Source of the DNA: GWB1-39-12 sp964435575
Lineage (GTDB): Bacteria; Patescibacteriota; Microgenomatia; UBA8517
Length of the DNA stretch: 13,458 bases
Reading direction: 5' to 3'
NCBI GenBank assembly: GCA_964435575.1
Contig: CAYSZS010000026.1
Coordinates: 1-13,458, forward strand
This document shows, piece after piece, positions 1 through 6,037 of this stretch; positions within the stretch are counted from its first letter, which is position 1, and each line of letters starts with the position of its first letter. The translations under genes and the position numbers were made by a program. The notes beneath the pieces were generated by a model, which ran no database searches, was not told the DNA's origin, and saw only the letters and a program-made list of their open reading frames with translations.

Positions 1-233
1 TTTTGGCTAAAACTTTTTCCGACAACATCTTCGCGATAAACATTTGTAGTCCCGTCTAAAACTTGATAAGTCGGAGTGATATTTTTTGTATCCACATCCT
101 GAAGTATTTCCATATAATTTAAGACAGAGGCTAATTGTTGTGTGTAAGTCTGGAGTTCTTTGTCGTCTAACGACAGGTTTGCCAGTTGGGCGATATGTTT
201 AATTCGGTCTATTGTTAAAATATTTTTTTTCAT
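1..233 (-). CDS. gatC: GatC, Asp-tRNA(Asn)/Glu-tRNA(Gln) amidotransferase subunit C (3' end cut by window edge)
   Basis: The minus-strand frame opens at the ATG at 233-231 and stays open to the window edge, giving 77 codons. It begins MKKNILTIDRIKHIAQLANL, continues with a second helix (LNYMEILQDVDTKNITPTYQ) and ends with NVYREDVV. This matches the GatC family: an N-terminal helix with LA.L.L, a helix ending in E.L..VDT..V.PT, and a C-terminal N..REDxV motif. GatC is usually about 95 residues, so roughly 15-20 are missing. In the GatCAB complex it stabilises the GatA amidase and supports conversion of Glu-tRNA(Gln) or Asp-tRNA(Asn) to the amidated form. gatA would be expected next, just outside the window, but this cannot be seen. 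No strong Shine-Dalgarno site precedes the start. Confidence 0.85.
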   Translation of the reverse strand, partial: MKKNILTIDRIKHIAQLANLSLDDKELQTYTQQLASVLNYMEILQDVDTKNITPTYQVLDGTTNVYREDVVGKSFSQ

Positions 234-352
234 TTATTAAAAAGTCTTTATGTAAACCCAGTTTGTATTGTAAACTAATTTTAAATCGGTATCTAGCTCT
301 CCAAACCGTATATTTATTGCTTTTTTTCATAAATTCTTGATAGACTGGAAGT

Positions 353-382
353 GCATCGGCTAAGGTAAGGAAACCCGTATCG
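353..382 (+). repeat. Left terminal inverted repeat of the four-helix-bundle unit
   Basis: The repeat contains AAACCCGTATCG at 371-382, preceded by ATCGGCTAAGGTAAGG. With the next five bases the core forms a short hairpin (AAACC at 371-375 pairing with GGTTT at 382-386). It pairs in inverted orientation with 809-838. Confidence 0.7.
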
Positions 383-393
383 GTTTACGTCTT

Positions 394-825
394 ATGGTTA
401 TCTTTAATAACAAGAAATCAATAACTTCTTTTAAAGATCTCGAGGTATATCAAAATACATACGAAGCCTGCATTATTGTACATAAGAGAATCTTGCCTAA
501 ACTCCCAAAAGAGGAAAAGTTTGGATTATATGATCAGTTGTCCAGATCTACAAAGGCCATACCAAGATTGATAGCAGAAGGGTATGCAAAAAGACATCAA
601 AGATCTGGGTTTCAGAAATACCTAGATGATGCAATGGGGGAATGTAATGAGACCGTAGTTGGTATGGAGCAAATAGTAGATATCTATGGAATTGAAATTG
701 AACTTTGTAGAAAATTAGTAGACATATACGATAAGTCAGGGAGGCAGTTATATAAACTGGCAAACGCTTGGAGACAATTTAAAAAAGACGAAAACCGTAA
801 CCGTTATACGATACGGGTTTCGTAA
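394..825 (+). CDS. Four-helix-bundle protein, S23/23S rRNA intervening-sequence (IVS) family
   Basis: This 143-residue protein has the family signature: FKDLEVYQNTYE at residues 13-24, KEEKFGLYDQLSRSTKAIPR at 39-58, the conserved IAEGYAKR at 60-67, then QKYLDDAMGECNE (74-86) and a C-terminal helix LYKLANAWRQFKK (119-131). The family forms a four-helix bundle with a basic surface. It is known from ORFs inside 23S rRNA intervening sequences and is related to Avd, the accessory protein of diversity-generating retroelements; its own activity is not established. No reverse transcriptase or variable repeat is seen here. The last residues (about NRYTIRVS) and the stop codon are encoded by the right terminal repeat. 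No Shine-Dalgarno site precedes the ATG, which lies 11 bp inside the left repeat. The family is clear; the role of this copy is unknown. Confidence 0.85.
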   Translation: MVIFNNKKSITSFKDLEVYQNTYEACIIVHKRILPKLPKEEKFGLYDQLSRSTKAIPRLIAEGYAKRHQRSGFQKYLDDAMGECNETVVGMEQIVDIYGIEIELCRKLVDIYDKSGRQLYKLANAWRQFKKDENRNRYTIRVS

Positions 826-838
826 CCCTAACCGATAT
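809..838 (-). repeat. Right terminal inverted repeat of the four-helix-bundle unit
   Basis: The sequence carries CGATACGGGTTT at 809-820, the exact reverse complement of the left core, then CGTAACCCTAACCGATAT. It contains the stop codon of the four-helix-bundle gene. The copy at 2113-2156 resembles this end more closely than the left end, including the inward extension CGTAT(A/T)ACGG. Confidence 0.7.
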
Positions 839-851
839 TCGAATCATTTAA

Positions 852-1181
852 ATGAAAAAAGAAACTCTAATTACCATTTTCTACGTTTTGTATTTCACCT
901 GGCTTTTTTTAATCACCTATCTTCGTCCTGATCTAAAAACAATCAACATTTTCTCACTGGCTGTAGTTTTTTTCTATTTCACTTTTCTAAGAGAAAAAAG
1001 GGATTTTTTATGGTTTTGGGCTGGAGCAGGAATACCGATTATCGCAAATACCTTGTCTTTTAAAAATTGGGTTCCGGACGTTGATATTTTAAATTTAATC
1101 ACCACTCCCATCTGGCTTCCGATGATTTGGGGTACAACCTTCGTAGCTCTACGTAAATTTTTCCTGACGATTACACGCTAA
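852..1181 (+). CDS. Small multi-pass membrane protein of unknown function
   Basis: This 109-residue hydrophobic protein has about four predicted membrane segments (roughly residues 6-23, 31-46, 51-68 and 82-103), joined by short loops with basic residues (REKRD at 47-51). I do not recognise a family. The aromatic-rich first helix (FYVLYFTWLFLITYLRP) is typical of small integral membrane proteins. The ATG lies 13 bp beyond the right repeat of the preceding unit, so any promoter probably lies in that repeat. The stop codon overlaps the stop of the convergent htpX gene in the four-base sequence CTAA (1178-1181). It could be a toxin-like or lysis-like small protein, but nothing specific supports that. 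Confidence 0.6.
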   Translation: MKKETLITIFYVLYFTWLFLITYLRPDLKTINIFSLAVVFFYFTFLREKRDFLWFWAGAGIPIIANTLSFKNWVPDVDILNLITTPIWLPMIWGTTFVALRKFFLTITR

Positions 1182-2107
1182 GTCATTTGTTGGAGAAGTT
1201 TTATTCTTTCCTCAATCGGAGGGTGGGTGTTGAAAAGGCCTGAAAACCATCCGACAGCTCCGCCTACTTTATCTTTAAAAGGATTTGCAATATATAGGTG
1301 TGCTGTCGCTTTATTGGCTGCTTCCAGGGGTTCGTGATCTGCCGATATTTTTTCTAAAGCTGAAATTAAGCCCGAAGGTTGTCTTGTTATGGTAACTGAC
1401 CCTGCGTCTGCCGTAAACTCGCGTCGACGCGAAATTGCAAGTCTTATAAGTTGAGCAATTATCGGGGAAAGTATTGCAAATATTACTCCTAAGATTAAAA
1501 TAACTGCCGCAATGCCACCTCTATCTCTATCTCTTCCTCCCCTTGCGTGCCAACCGATTCTGAAAAACCAATCTGCCAGAAGTGCAATAGTTCCAACCAG
1601 AACAGAAACAATTGTCATCAACCTTATGTCATAATTTCTAATATGACTCATCTCGTGGGCAATGACTCCTTCGAGCTCAGTTCTGGTAAGCTTCTGCAGT
1701 AATCCCGTTGTCGCACAAACGACCGCATGTTCAGGGTCACGTCCCGTTGCAAAAGCATTTGGTGCGGTATCCTCTATAACATAGAGTTTGGGTTTGGGGA
1801 GACCTGTTGCAATAGCGAAACTTTCGGCAACGGTGTAAAAATCAAACTCTCTCTTTCTGTCCGCTTCTCTTGCGCCTGATATTGCAAGGACAATTTTATC
1901 CGAATAGTAGAAGCTAGCGAAACTCATCAGGCCGGATACTATCAAAGCGAGACCGACAAAACCCAAACCTCCCGGTTCATAACCCAGGTAAACCGCAAAT
2001 GCCTGCGAAAGTACATAGACCGTAATTGCAGTAAATATGAGAAAAAGGATGAGAATAACGGCACTTTTACGCTTATTGGCTGTTTGGACCTCATAAATAT
2101 TTTGCAT
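1178..2107 (-). CDS. htpX: HtpX, membrane-bound zinc metalloprotease (M48 family)
   Basis: This 309-residue protein has two N-terminal membrane segments (about 15-38 and 47-67), the conserved NAFATGR motif at 117-123, and the zinc site HEMSH at 151-155 with the third ligand E230 in RRREFTADA. Two further hydrophobic stretches lie at about 162-182 and 199-225, and the family THPP motif is at 294-297. All expected catalytic features are present and the length is normal. HtpX degrades misfolded membrane proteins, with the active site facing the cytoplasm. lemA lies directly upstream in the same direction, a common pairing. The 101-bp gap between the two is made of inverted-repeat DNA, so the htpX leader is repeat sequence with no clear Shine-Dalgarno site. 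Confidence 0.95.
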   Translation of the reverse strand: MQNIYEVQTANKRKSAVILILFLIFTAITVYVLSQAFAVYLGYEPGGLGFVGLALIVSGLMSFASFYYSDKIVLAISGAREADRKREFDFYTVAESFAIATGLPKPKLYVIEDTAPNAFATGRDPEHAVVCATTGLLQKLTRTELEGVIAHEMSHIRNYDIRLMTIVSVLVGTIALLADWFFRIGWHARGGRDRDRGGIAAVILILGVIFAILSPIIAQLIRLAISRRREFTADAGSVTITRQPSGLISALEKISADHEPLEAANKATAHLYIANPFKDKVGGAVGWFSGLFNTHPPIEERIKLLQQMT

Positions 2108-2111
2108 AAAT

Positions 2112-2208
2112 CTTACGGTTAGGGCTAAGAAACCCGTATCGTATTACGGTAATGGTAACGTAACCGACTAACGTATCCGAAACGGGTATCATAACCGTTA
2201 CCGAATAC
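2112..2208. repeat. Two degenerate copies of the AAACCCGTATCG-family repeat between lemA and htpX
   Basis: The copy at 2113-2156 includes GAAACCCGTATCGTATTACG and resembles the right end of the four-helix-bundle unit at about 37 of 44 positions by eye. A second, more diverged copy at about 2160-2203 includes GAAACGGGTATC. The inner flank GTATTACGGTAATGGT (2141-2156) pairs with ACCGTTACCGAATAC (2194-2208), giving a stem of about 15 bp with one bulge and one G-T pair around a 37-nt loop. It fills the whole gap between the two genes and would form a large hairpin in a lemA-htpX transcript. No gene lies inside. Confidence 0.7.
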
Positions 2209-2799
2209 TTACCCTAAATCTACCTTTGGCGTTTTCATCTCTTCCCCACCAACTTCAACGTGTTCGCCGGCTTGAGGTGTAATTAATCCTGGTTGTTCGG
2301 CAAAATTAAACATATTGGCTACTATATTGGACGGAAAACTTACTCTTTTGACATTAAAATCCGCCGTCAGATCAATTACCAAGCGCCTTGCAAACATGAT
2401 TTTATCCGCAGTGTCTCTTAGTTCATCCATCAGTTTGGAAATTACTTCCGATGCTTTCAACTCGGGATTACTTTCTACGATGACTTGAATATTTGGTATT
2501 AAGGACGCAAGTTTTGCGCTCGCTTCTGCCATTTTCTGTACATCGCCTGACTTTATTGCTGAGGCTATTGATTTCCTGGCTTCGGTTAAATCCTCGTAAA
2601 TAGCTTTTTCGTGTTTAAGATAGCCTTTGGCTGAAGACTCAAGATTAGGAATAAGGTCAAATTGTCTCTTGAGCTGATTTCCGATCTCCTGAACGGATGC
2701 TTTAATCCTGGCCTTACTGGAAACGAAAAAGTTGTAAGTAGAAATAACCCATCCTACTATTAGAACTGCCGCAATTATTAAAATCCAAATTAAACTCAT
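2209..2799 (-). CDS. lemA: LemA family protein
   Basis: This 196-residue protein has one N-terminal membrane helix (residues 3-21), then the LemA signature: YNFFVSSKARIKASVQEIGN (22-41), QLKRQFDLIPNLESSAKGYL (42-61), NPELKASEVISKLMDELRDT (111-130) and FPSNIVANMFNF (155-166). The rest is a long antiparallel helical bundle outside the membrane helix, the usual LemA fold. The start is well supported by GGGGGTGAT five bases before the ATG. LemA proteins are widespread membrane-anchored helical proteins of uncertain function, often encoded beside HtpX as here. The C-terminal tail (about 170-196) is polar and probably disordered. Confidence 0.93.
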   Translation of the reverse strand: MSLIWILIIAAVLIVGWVISTYNFFVSSKARIKASVQEIGNQLKRQFDLIPNLESSAKGYLKHEKAIYEDLTEARKSIASAIKSGDVQKMAEASAKLASLIPNIQVIVESNPELKASEVISKLMDELRDTADKIMFARRLVIDLTADFNVKRVSFPSNIVANMFNFAEQPGLITPQAGEHVEVGGEEMKTPKVDLG

Positions 2800-2824
2800 A
2801 ATTTATCACCCCCAATCGTAAAAA

Positions 2825-2884
2825 GTTCATTGTTATTTTGTTCATAGTTAGTTTAAAAAATACAATGAACTATGAACAATGAAC
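2825..2884. repeat. GTTCATTGTT/GTTCATAGTT inverted repeats between polX and lemA
   Basis: GTTCATTGTT (2825-2834) and GTTCATAGTT (2840-2849) are the reverse complements of AACAATGAAC (2875-2884) and AACTATGAAC (2868-2877, overlapping). They could fold into a weak AT-rich hairpin after the polX stop. The transcript lacks a clean U tract, so a terminator role is uncertain. Confidence 0.45.
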
Positions 2885-2894
2885 CAACTAATCA

Positions 2895-4721
2895 CTACAA
2901 TTCTATCATTTTTTCAAACTCTTCCAAACTTCTAGTATTTATAATGTCCTGCATCTCGGCCCACCCTCGCCTTGCAACCGATACTCCAAACTCCATATTA
3001 GCCATATGTGTGGCGTGGTGTGCGTCAGTACCGAGAGTTAATTTAACACCCTTTTTGACAGCTTCCCGAACTAAAAAATCCGGAAGATCGAGCCTCATGG
3101 GGTCTGCATTAATTTCTAGCCATTTATCATTTTTAAGACAAAATTCAAATATTTTCTCCCAATCTAGTTCAATTCCTTCTCTTGCACCCAACTTCCTGGC
3201 TACCGGATGAGCAAATATTTTCACTTTTGGCTGAGAGAGTGCTGATAGAACTCTTTGGGTCATTTGGGTTTTTGTTAACCTGAAACTTGAGTGAATAGAA
3301 ATAAGAGCAAAATCTAATGTTCCCAGACCTTTATCGGAAACAGGTAATTTTCCGTTGGGAAGAATGTCTATTTCGAGGCTATTGAACACTTTTAGTATTC
3401 TCTTACTGTTATTCTTACTTTTTAACGAGTAATTTATTGCGTCAACCTTTTCACGCTTCCTTTTTAATAATTCCACGATCTCATTTTCCGTGTGTTTACT
3501 ATGACTCGGATTATGCTCTGTAAATGCAATATATTCATAATCAAGAGTTTCTGCCTCCTCTACCAAATCTTGCATTGAAGATTCCCCCAAATCATGGCTC
3601 GTTTCAATGTCAAAATCAGAGTGAATTTGCAAATCTGCTTTTATGTCTTTAAGAACAACCAGTTTTGGAAGTTTGTGATTAATAGCGGCCTGTATCTCGC
3701 CATTATCTTCCCTTAATTCCGGCGCTATCCAATCCATTCCAAGAAATTTATAAAACTCCTCTTCTGTTGCAAACTTTCTCAGTGACTTCCGAGAACTTTT
3801 CAGTGCTTTCTGTGATCTCCTTTTTTTATCCAATACATAGATCCCGTAATCGGATACAGAATACTCTTTCTTAAGCGCCATAGTCCTAAGGGCTATATTA
3901 TGATGTTTACTACCCGTGAAGTGCTGTAATAGTGAACCGTAACTTTCGGGTTTTTCAACCATCAAATCAACTTGCTTCCCGCCCGGAACAATAATCGAAG
4001 CAGTTCTGACCCCCTTTTCTAAAACTCTGCTTTTCTTGGGATATTTAGTAAAATGTTCAATCGTCTCTTTTGGATTATCGGACGAAACGGCAATGTCAAC
4101 GTCTCCAACCGTTGATGCATATCTTCTTAAACTGCCAAGCGCATCTACTCTTCGTACTTCATTAGACTTATTCATCCAAGAAACTATATCTTCCGCTATT
4201 TGCATGGCATAGGGTAGAAGCAGTCTGTCCTCTCGCCCTCTCACTTCTTTGATTGAACTTAAGATTGCGTTCTCAGAATCCTCCCCGAAACCTTCTAGTT
4301 TTGCAATACCACCTCCTTTGGCTATTTTTTCCAAATCTTCGATCGCAGATTTCTCTCTTATCTTATGTTTAAACTTACTACTTAGACTGTAAGCCGTTTT
4401 TACCCCAATTCCTGGAATTTTCATCAGCTCAAACATTTGAGAAGGAAGTCCTTTCATAACCAACTCAAAATGGTTAGATTTACCTGTTATGAATAGCTCT
4501 CCAAGATGTTCTGCGATACTTTTACCAATTCCCGGAATTTCATCAAGTTTACGTTCATCCCAAAGGTCTTTGAGTTCGCTTGAGGCATGCTCAACCGCAT
4601 CAGCCGCTCTTTGATAAGCAACTATCTTAAAATGATTCTTATCCTCATCCTGAAGCTGATAAGCAGCAGCAACAGCCCTCAAAAGCTCTGCAATCTCTGT
4701 ATTCGTCATATTTTTATGCAT
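2895..4721 (-). CDS. polX: PolX-type DNA polymerase/3'-5' exonuclease (family X polymerase plus PHP domain)
   Basis: This 608-residue protein is a normal length for bacterial PolX. It begins with a helical 8-kDa-like domain and two helix-hairpin-helix motifs (IPGIGKSI at 62-69, IPGIGVKT at 102-109). The polymerase palm follows, with GSLRR at 196-200, GDVD at 206-209 (metal ligands D207 and D209) and the third aspartate in VDLMV (D252). The C-terminal PHP domain has DLQIHS (363-368), TEHNPS (401-406), SLEID (448-452), FAHP (503-506), LEINADP (535-541) and GTDAH (564-568). Family members fill short gaps in base excision repair and trim 3' ends with a Mn-dependent PHP nuclease. The first PHP motif has Gln where many PHP domains have His. 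M5 is a possible alternative start. Confidence 0.93.
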   Translation of the reverse strand: MHKNMTNTEIAELLRAVAAAYQLQDEDKNHFKIVAYQRAADAVEHASSELKDLWDERKLDEIPGIGKSIAEHLGELFITGKSNHFELVMKGLPSQMFELMKIPGIGVKTAYSLSSKFKHKIREKSAIEDLEKIAKGGGIAKLEGFGEDSENAILSSIKEVRGREDRLLLPYAMQIAEDIVSWMNKSNEVRRVDALGSLRRYASTVGDVDIAVSSDNPKETIEHFTKYPKKSRVLEKGVRTASIIVPGGKQVDLMVEKPESYGSLLQHFTGSKHHNIALRTMALKKEYSVSDYGIYVLDKKRRSQKALKSSRKSLRKFATEEEFYKFLGMDWIAPELREDNGEIQAAINHKLPKLVVLKDIKADLQIHSDFDIETSHDLGESSMQDLVEEAETLDYEYIAFTEHNPSHSKHTENEIVELLKRKREKVDAINYSLKSKNNSKRILKVFNSLEIDILPNGKLPVSDKGLGTLDFALISIHSSFRLTKTQMTQRVLSALSQPKVKIFAHPVARKLGAREGIELDWEKIFEFCLKNDKWLEINADPMRLDLPDFLVREAVKKGVKLTLGTDAHHATHMANMEFGVSVARRGWAEMQDIINTRSLEEFEKMIEL

Positions 4722-4734
4722 ATTAATTACTTTG

Positions 4735-4762
4735 ATTATACAGAAGCTATTTTTACGAACAA
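4735..4762 (-). promoter_or_regulatory. Probable sigma-70-type promoter of polX
   Basis: On the minus strand a perfect TATAAT (4740-4735) lies 16 bases after TTGTTC (4762-4757). The -10 box ends only 13 bases before the ATG at 4721, so the mRNA would be nearly leaderless from that start, or have about an 18-nt leader from the second ATG at 4709. Confidence 0.5.
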
Positions 4763-4816
4763 GTCATATGTAAAATAAAGTTAACTTTGTGGTAAAATTT
4801 CATTTTTAACTAAATT

Positions 4817-5422
4817 ATGGAAATACTTATCGAAAATCCAAATAAAGTTTTCGATTCTGGTCAGTCTGTAATGGAATTTGTTAATAGTTGTCAACATAAC
4901 TTTTTCCCTGACAGTCTTGCAGAGAATTTTTTATGGGGGATGCAAGAAATGACAAGACAGGAAGTTAGAAAATTGAACGGGTTTTTTGAAGATGGTTATT
5001 ATTATGATGAAATTTCTCAAAAATCCATTTTAAAAATATTAGAAAGAGGAAACAAACAAGAGCCTTTGCATTTTAGTTCACCGAAAGAAGCCGCGTCTTA
5101 TTCTAGAAAAGTAATACGATCAACAATGGTAAGTCTTTGGCGAAAGGAGCCCACTGAAGAAATTACTTTAGATAAATTTAATCCTGATTTTTTAGATGTT
5201 AATACTCGAACTTTGGAAGAAAATTCCGATAATAGACTTACTGTAAGAGATTGTATATATTTAATGGAAGAAACATCCGGTAAAAGAGGCCAAGCGCTTT
5301 TAATGTTTCTTGAAGGATACGATTATCCCGAAATTTCTGAGGAACTGAAAATAACACCCGGCTATGCAAGACAATTGGTATTCCGTATGCTTAATGATAT
5401 TAGAAATCAAGTTGAAAGATAG
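4817..5422 (+). CDS. Divergent sigma-70/ECF-like protein
   Basis: The 201-residue product ends in a sigma region 4-like helix-turn-helix (about residues 143-200): a helix GQALLMFLEGYDYPEIS, then EELKITPGYARQLVFR as the turn and recognition helix, then LNDIRNQV. Just before it, ASYSRKVIRSTMVSLWRK (93-110) resembles the end of ECF region 2 (typically W...IA.N...D..RR), followed by an acidic linker (111-142). The first 90 residues match no motif I know, so the -10-reading region is not confirmed. The gene is divergent from polX and has no anti-sigma gene beside it. It could be a promoter-specificity factor or another DNA-binding protein with a sigma-4 fold. A TAAAAT box at 4793-4798 could be its -10, with no good -35. 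Confidence 0.6.
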   Translation: MEILIENPNKVFDSGQSVMEFVNSCQHNFFPDSLAENFLWGMQEMTRQEVRKLNGFFEDGYYYDEISQKSILKILERGNKQEPLHFSSPKEAASYSRKVIRSTMVSLWRKEPTEEITLDKFNPDFLDVNTRTLEENSDNRLTVRDCIYLMEETSGKRGQALLMFLEGYDYPEISEELKITPGYARQLVFRMLNDIRNQVER

Positions 5423-5450
5423 TAAAATTAATCATTTAATCATTTAATCT

Positions 5451-5498
5451 TAATCATTCCAGGAATGATATAGTTAATCATTCCAGGAATGATATAGG
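5451..5498. repeat. Tandem pair of 24-bp palindromic units (ATCATTCCAGGAATGAT family)
   Basis: Two adjacent 24-bp units, 5451-5474 and 5475-5498, differ only in the last base. Each contains the perfect palindrome ATCATTCC-A-GGAATGAT (5453-5469 and 5477-5493). The preceding bases are a simple AATCATTT-like repeat. The pair sits between the convergent sigma-like and GIY-YIG genes. A longer palindrome sharing ATCATTCCAGGA lies at 11334-11367 on the other side of the window. Confidence 0.8.
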
Positions 5499-5504
5499 TA
5501 GACA

Positions 5505-5565
5505 AACCTGGTTTTAGAATAATTTGTGCATTTTAATAAAGGCTCTTCCAGAACCTGATTTTAGA
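5505..5565. repeat. Short direct repeat AACCTG(G/A)TTTTAGA at the 3' end of the GIY-YIG gene
   Basis: AACCTGGTTTTAGA (5505-5518) recurs as AACCTGATTTTAGA (5552-5565), 13 of 14 positions identical. The second copy covers the GIY-YIG stop codon, so the first may be a remnant of a duplicated gene end. It is short and could be chance. Confidence 0.35.
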
Positions 5566-5824
5566 TATTTTTCAAAGTATATTTAAGCATTGTTCTTAAG
5601 GTTGTTCTTCCTTTTGTGGTTTTTAAATAACTCTCCCTTCTTTTCGCATCTGTTTTGTTTGTATAAATTTCTAAGAAAATCAATTTGTAAGGTTTAAATG
5701 CTTTTGTAGATTGAACTTCCCCATTATTATGGCATTTTATTCTTGATCTGTAATCTTCTGAATATCCTACGTATAGAAAATTACTTTTTAGACTTTTCAA
5801 GACATAAACATAGAAATATTTCAT
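5561..5824 (-). CDS. Single-domain GIY-YIG nuclease (UPF0213-like)
   Basis: From the ATG at 5824 the protein is 87 residues: MKYFYVYVLKS, then NFLYVGYSEDYRSRIKCHN, then KTDAKRRESYLK. The GIY-YIG elements are present: YVY at 5-7, YVG at 18-20, an arginine at 26 or 28, and the metal-binding glutamate E64. Length and layout match the small stand-alone GIY-YIG family. An in-frame ATG 16 codons upstream (5872) would add residues encoded by a hairpin (5841-5864), which is why the inner start is preferred. Such proteins are single-domain endonuclease-like proteins of unsettled biological role, often present in several copies per genome. It is convergent with the sigma-like gene and flanked by palindromes on both sides. 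Confidence 0.87.
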   Translation of the reverse strand: MKYFYVYVLKSLKSNFLYVGYSEDYRSRIKCHNNGEVQSTKAFKPYKLIFLEIYTNKTDAKRRESYLKTTKGRTTLRTMLKYTLKNI

Positions 5825-5840
5825 TATTTTTAAGTATATA

Positions 5841-5864
5841 GAGACGCACCAGTCGGTGCATCTC
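5841..5864. repeat. Palindromic hairpin upstream of the GIY-YIG gene
   Basis: GAGACGCACC (5841-5850) and GGTGCATCTC (5855-5864) are inverted with 9 of 10 pairs perfect around a four-base AGTC loop; the tenth pair is G-T on one strand. It lies 17 bp upstream of the preferred GIY-YIG start and would be in its leader, or part of a dispersed palindrome family. Confidence 0.7.
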
Positions 5865-5929
5865 ATACTCACAACCTAATTAAATGATATGTCTTTAACT
5901 GAAGCTAAGTGGAGTTCAAAAGTGGCAAA

Positions 5930-5953
5930 GCCGTGAACCGAACGGTTCGCGGC
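5930..5953 (-). terminator. GC-rich hairpin at the 3' end of tRNA-Asp, likely terminator
   Basis: GCCGTGAACCG (5930-5940) and CGGTTCGCGGC (5943-5953) form an 11-bp stem with 10 Watson-Crick pairs, one G-T pair and AA between the arms. In the tRNA direction it starts at the discriminator base and is followed by TTTGCCACTTTT, a broken U tract. Confidence 0.55.
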
Positions 5954-6025
5954 GGGGCCGAAGGGACTCGAACCCTCGATCTTCCGCGTGACAGGCGGAC
6001 GTGTTAACCACTACACTACGGCCCC
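5953..6025 (-). tRNA. tRNA-Asp (anticodon GTC)
   Basis: On the minus strand the seven-base acceptor GGGGCCG pairs with CGGCCCC. The D stem is GTGT/ACAC, the anticodon stem TCCGC/GCGGA encloses loop CTGTCAC (anticodon GTC), and the T arm is GAGGG-TTCGAGT-CCCTT. The length is 73 nt with discriminator G. CCA is not encoded: GCCGCG follows, the start of the hairpin at the 3' end. Confidence 0.97.
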
Positions 6026-6037
6026 TTAAACAAACGA

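Larger units (their letters stand above)
353..838. mobile_element. Candidate small mobile unit: four-helix-bundle gene between terminal inverted repeats
   Basis: The two ends are imperfect inverted repeats of about 30 bp, 353-382 and the reverse complement of 809-838, matching at 24 of 30 positions and sharing the perfect 12-mer AAACCCGTATCG. The only gene between them starts 11 bp inside the left repeat and ends within the right one. Related copies without a gene lie at 2112-2208. No transposase or reverse transcriptase is present. S23/IVS-family genes inside inverted-repeat-bounded insertions are known from 23S rRNA intervening sequences; this copy lies between protein genes. That it moves is inference, and no target-site duplication was confirmed. 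Confidence 0.45.

Noticed and set aside
199..330. A 43-codon minus-strand frame starting MKKSNKYTVWRARYRF, upstream of and overlapping the gatC start
   Set aside because: It has no ribosome binding site, overlaps gatC by about 35 bases and resembles no family I know. It could be a gene remnant next to the left repeat, but the evidence is too thin to annotate.
435..610. Three AGATCT sites within about 175 bases of the four-helix-bundle gene
   Set aside because: The clustering is noticeable but explained by frequent AGA and TCT codons; no further structure supports a functional site.
394..838. Diversity-generating retroelement, suggested by the Avd-like fold
   Set aside because: No reverse transcriptase, template/variable repeat pair or target gene is present in the window.
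2872..3210. A 112-codon plus-strand frame opposite the end of polX
   Set aside because: It lies entirely antisense to the well-supported PHP domain and its translation shows no domain features.
5430..5500. Possible CRISPR-like array
   Set aside because: There are only two units, directly abutting with no spacers, and no cas genes nearby; it is a tandem palindrome.
5822..5872. Longer GIY-YIG start at 5872
   Set aside because: The added 16 residues are encoded largely by the 5841-5864 hairpin and are not GIY-YIG-like; family members begin at MKYFYVYVLKS.
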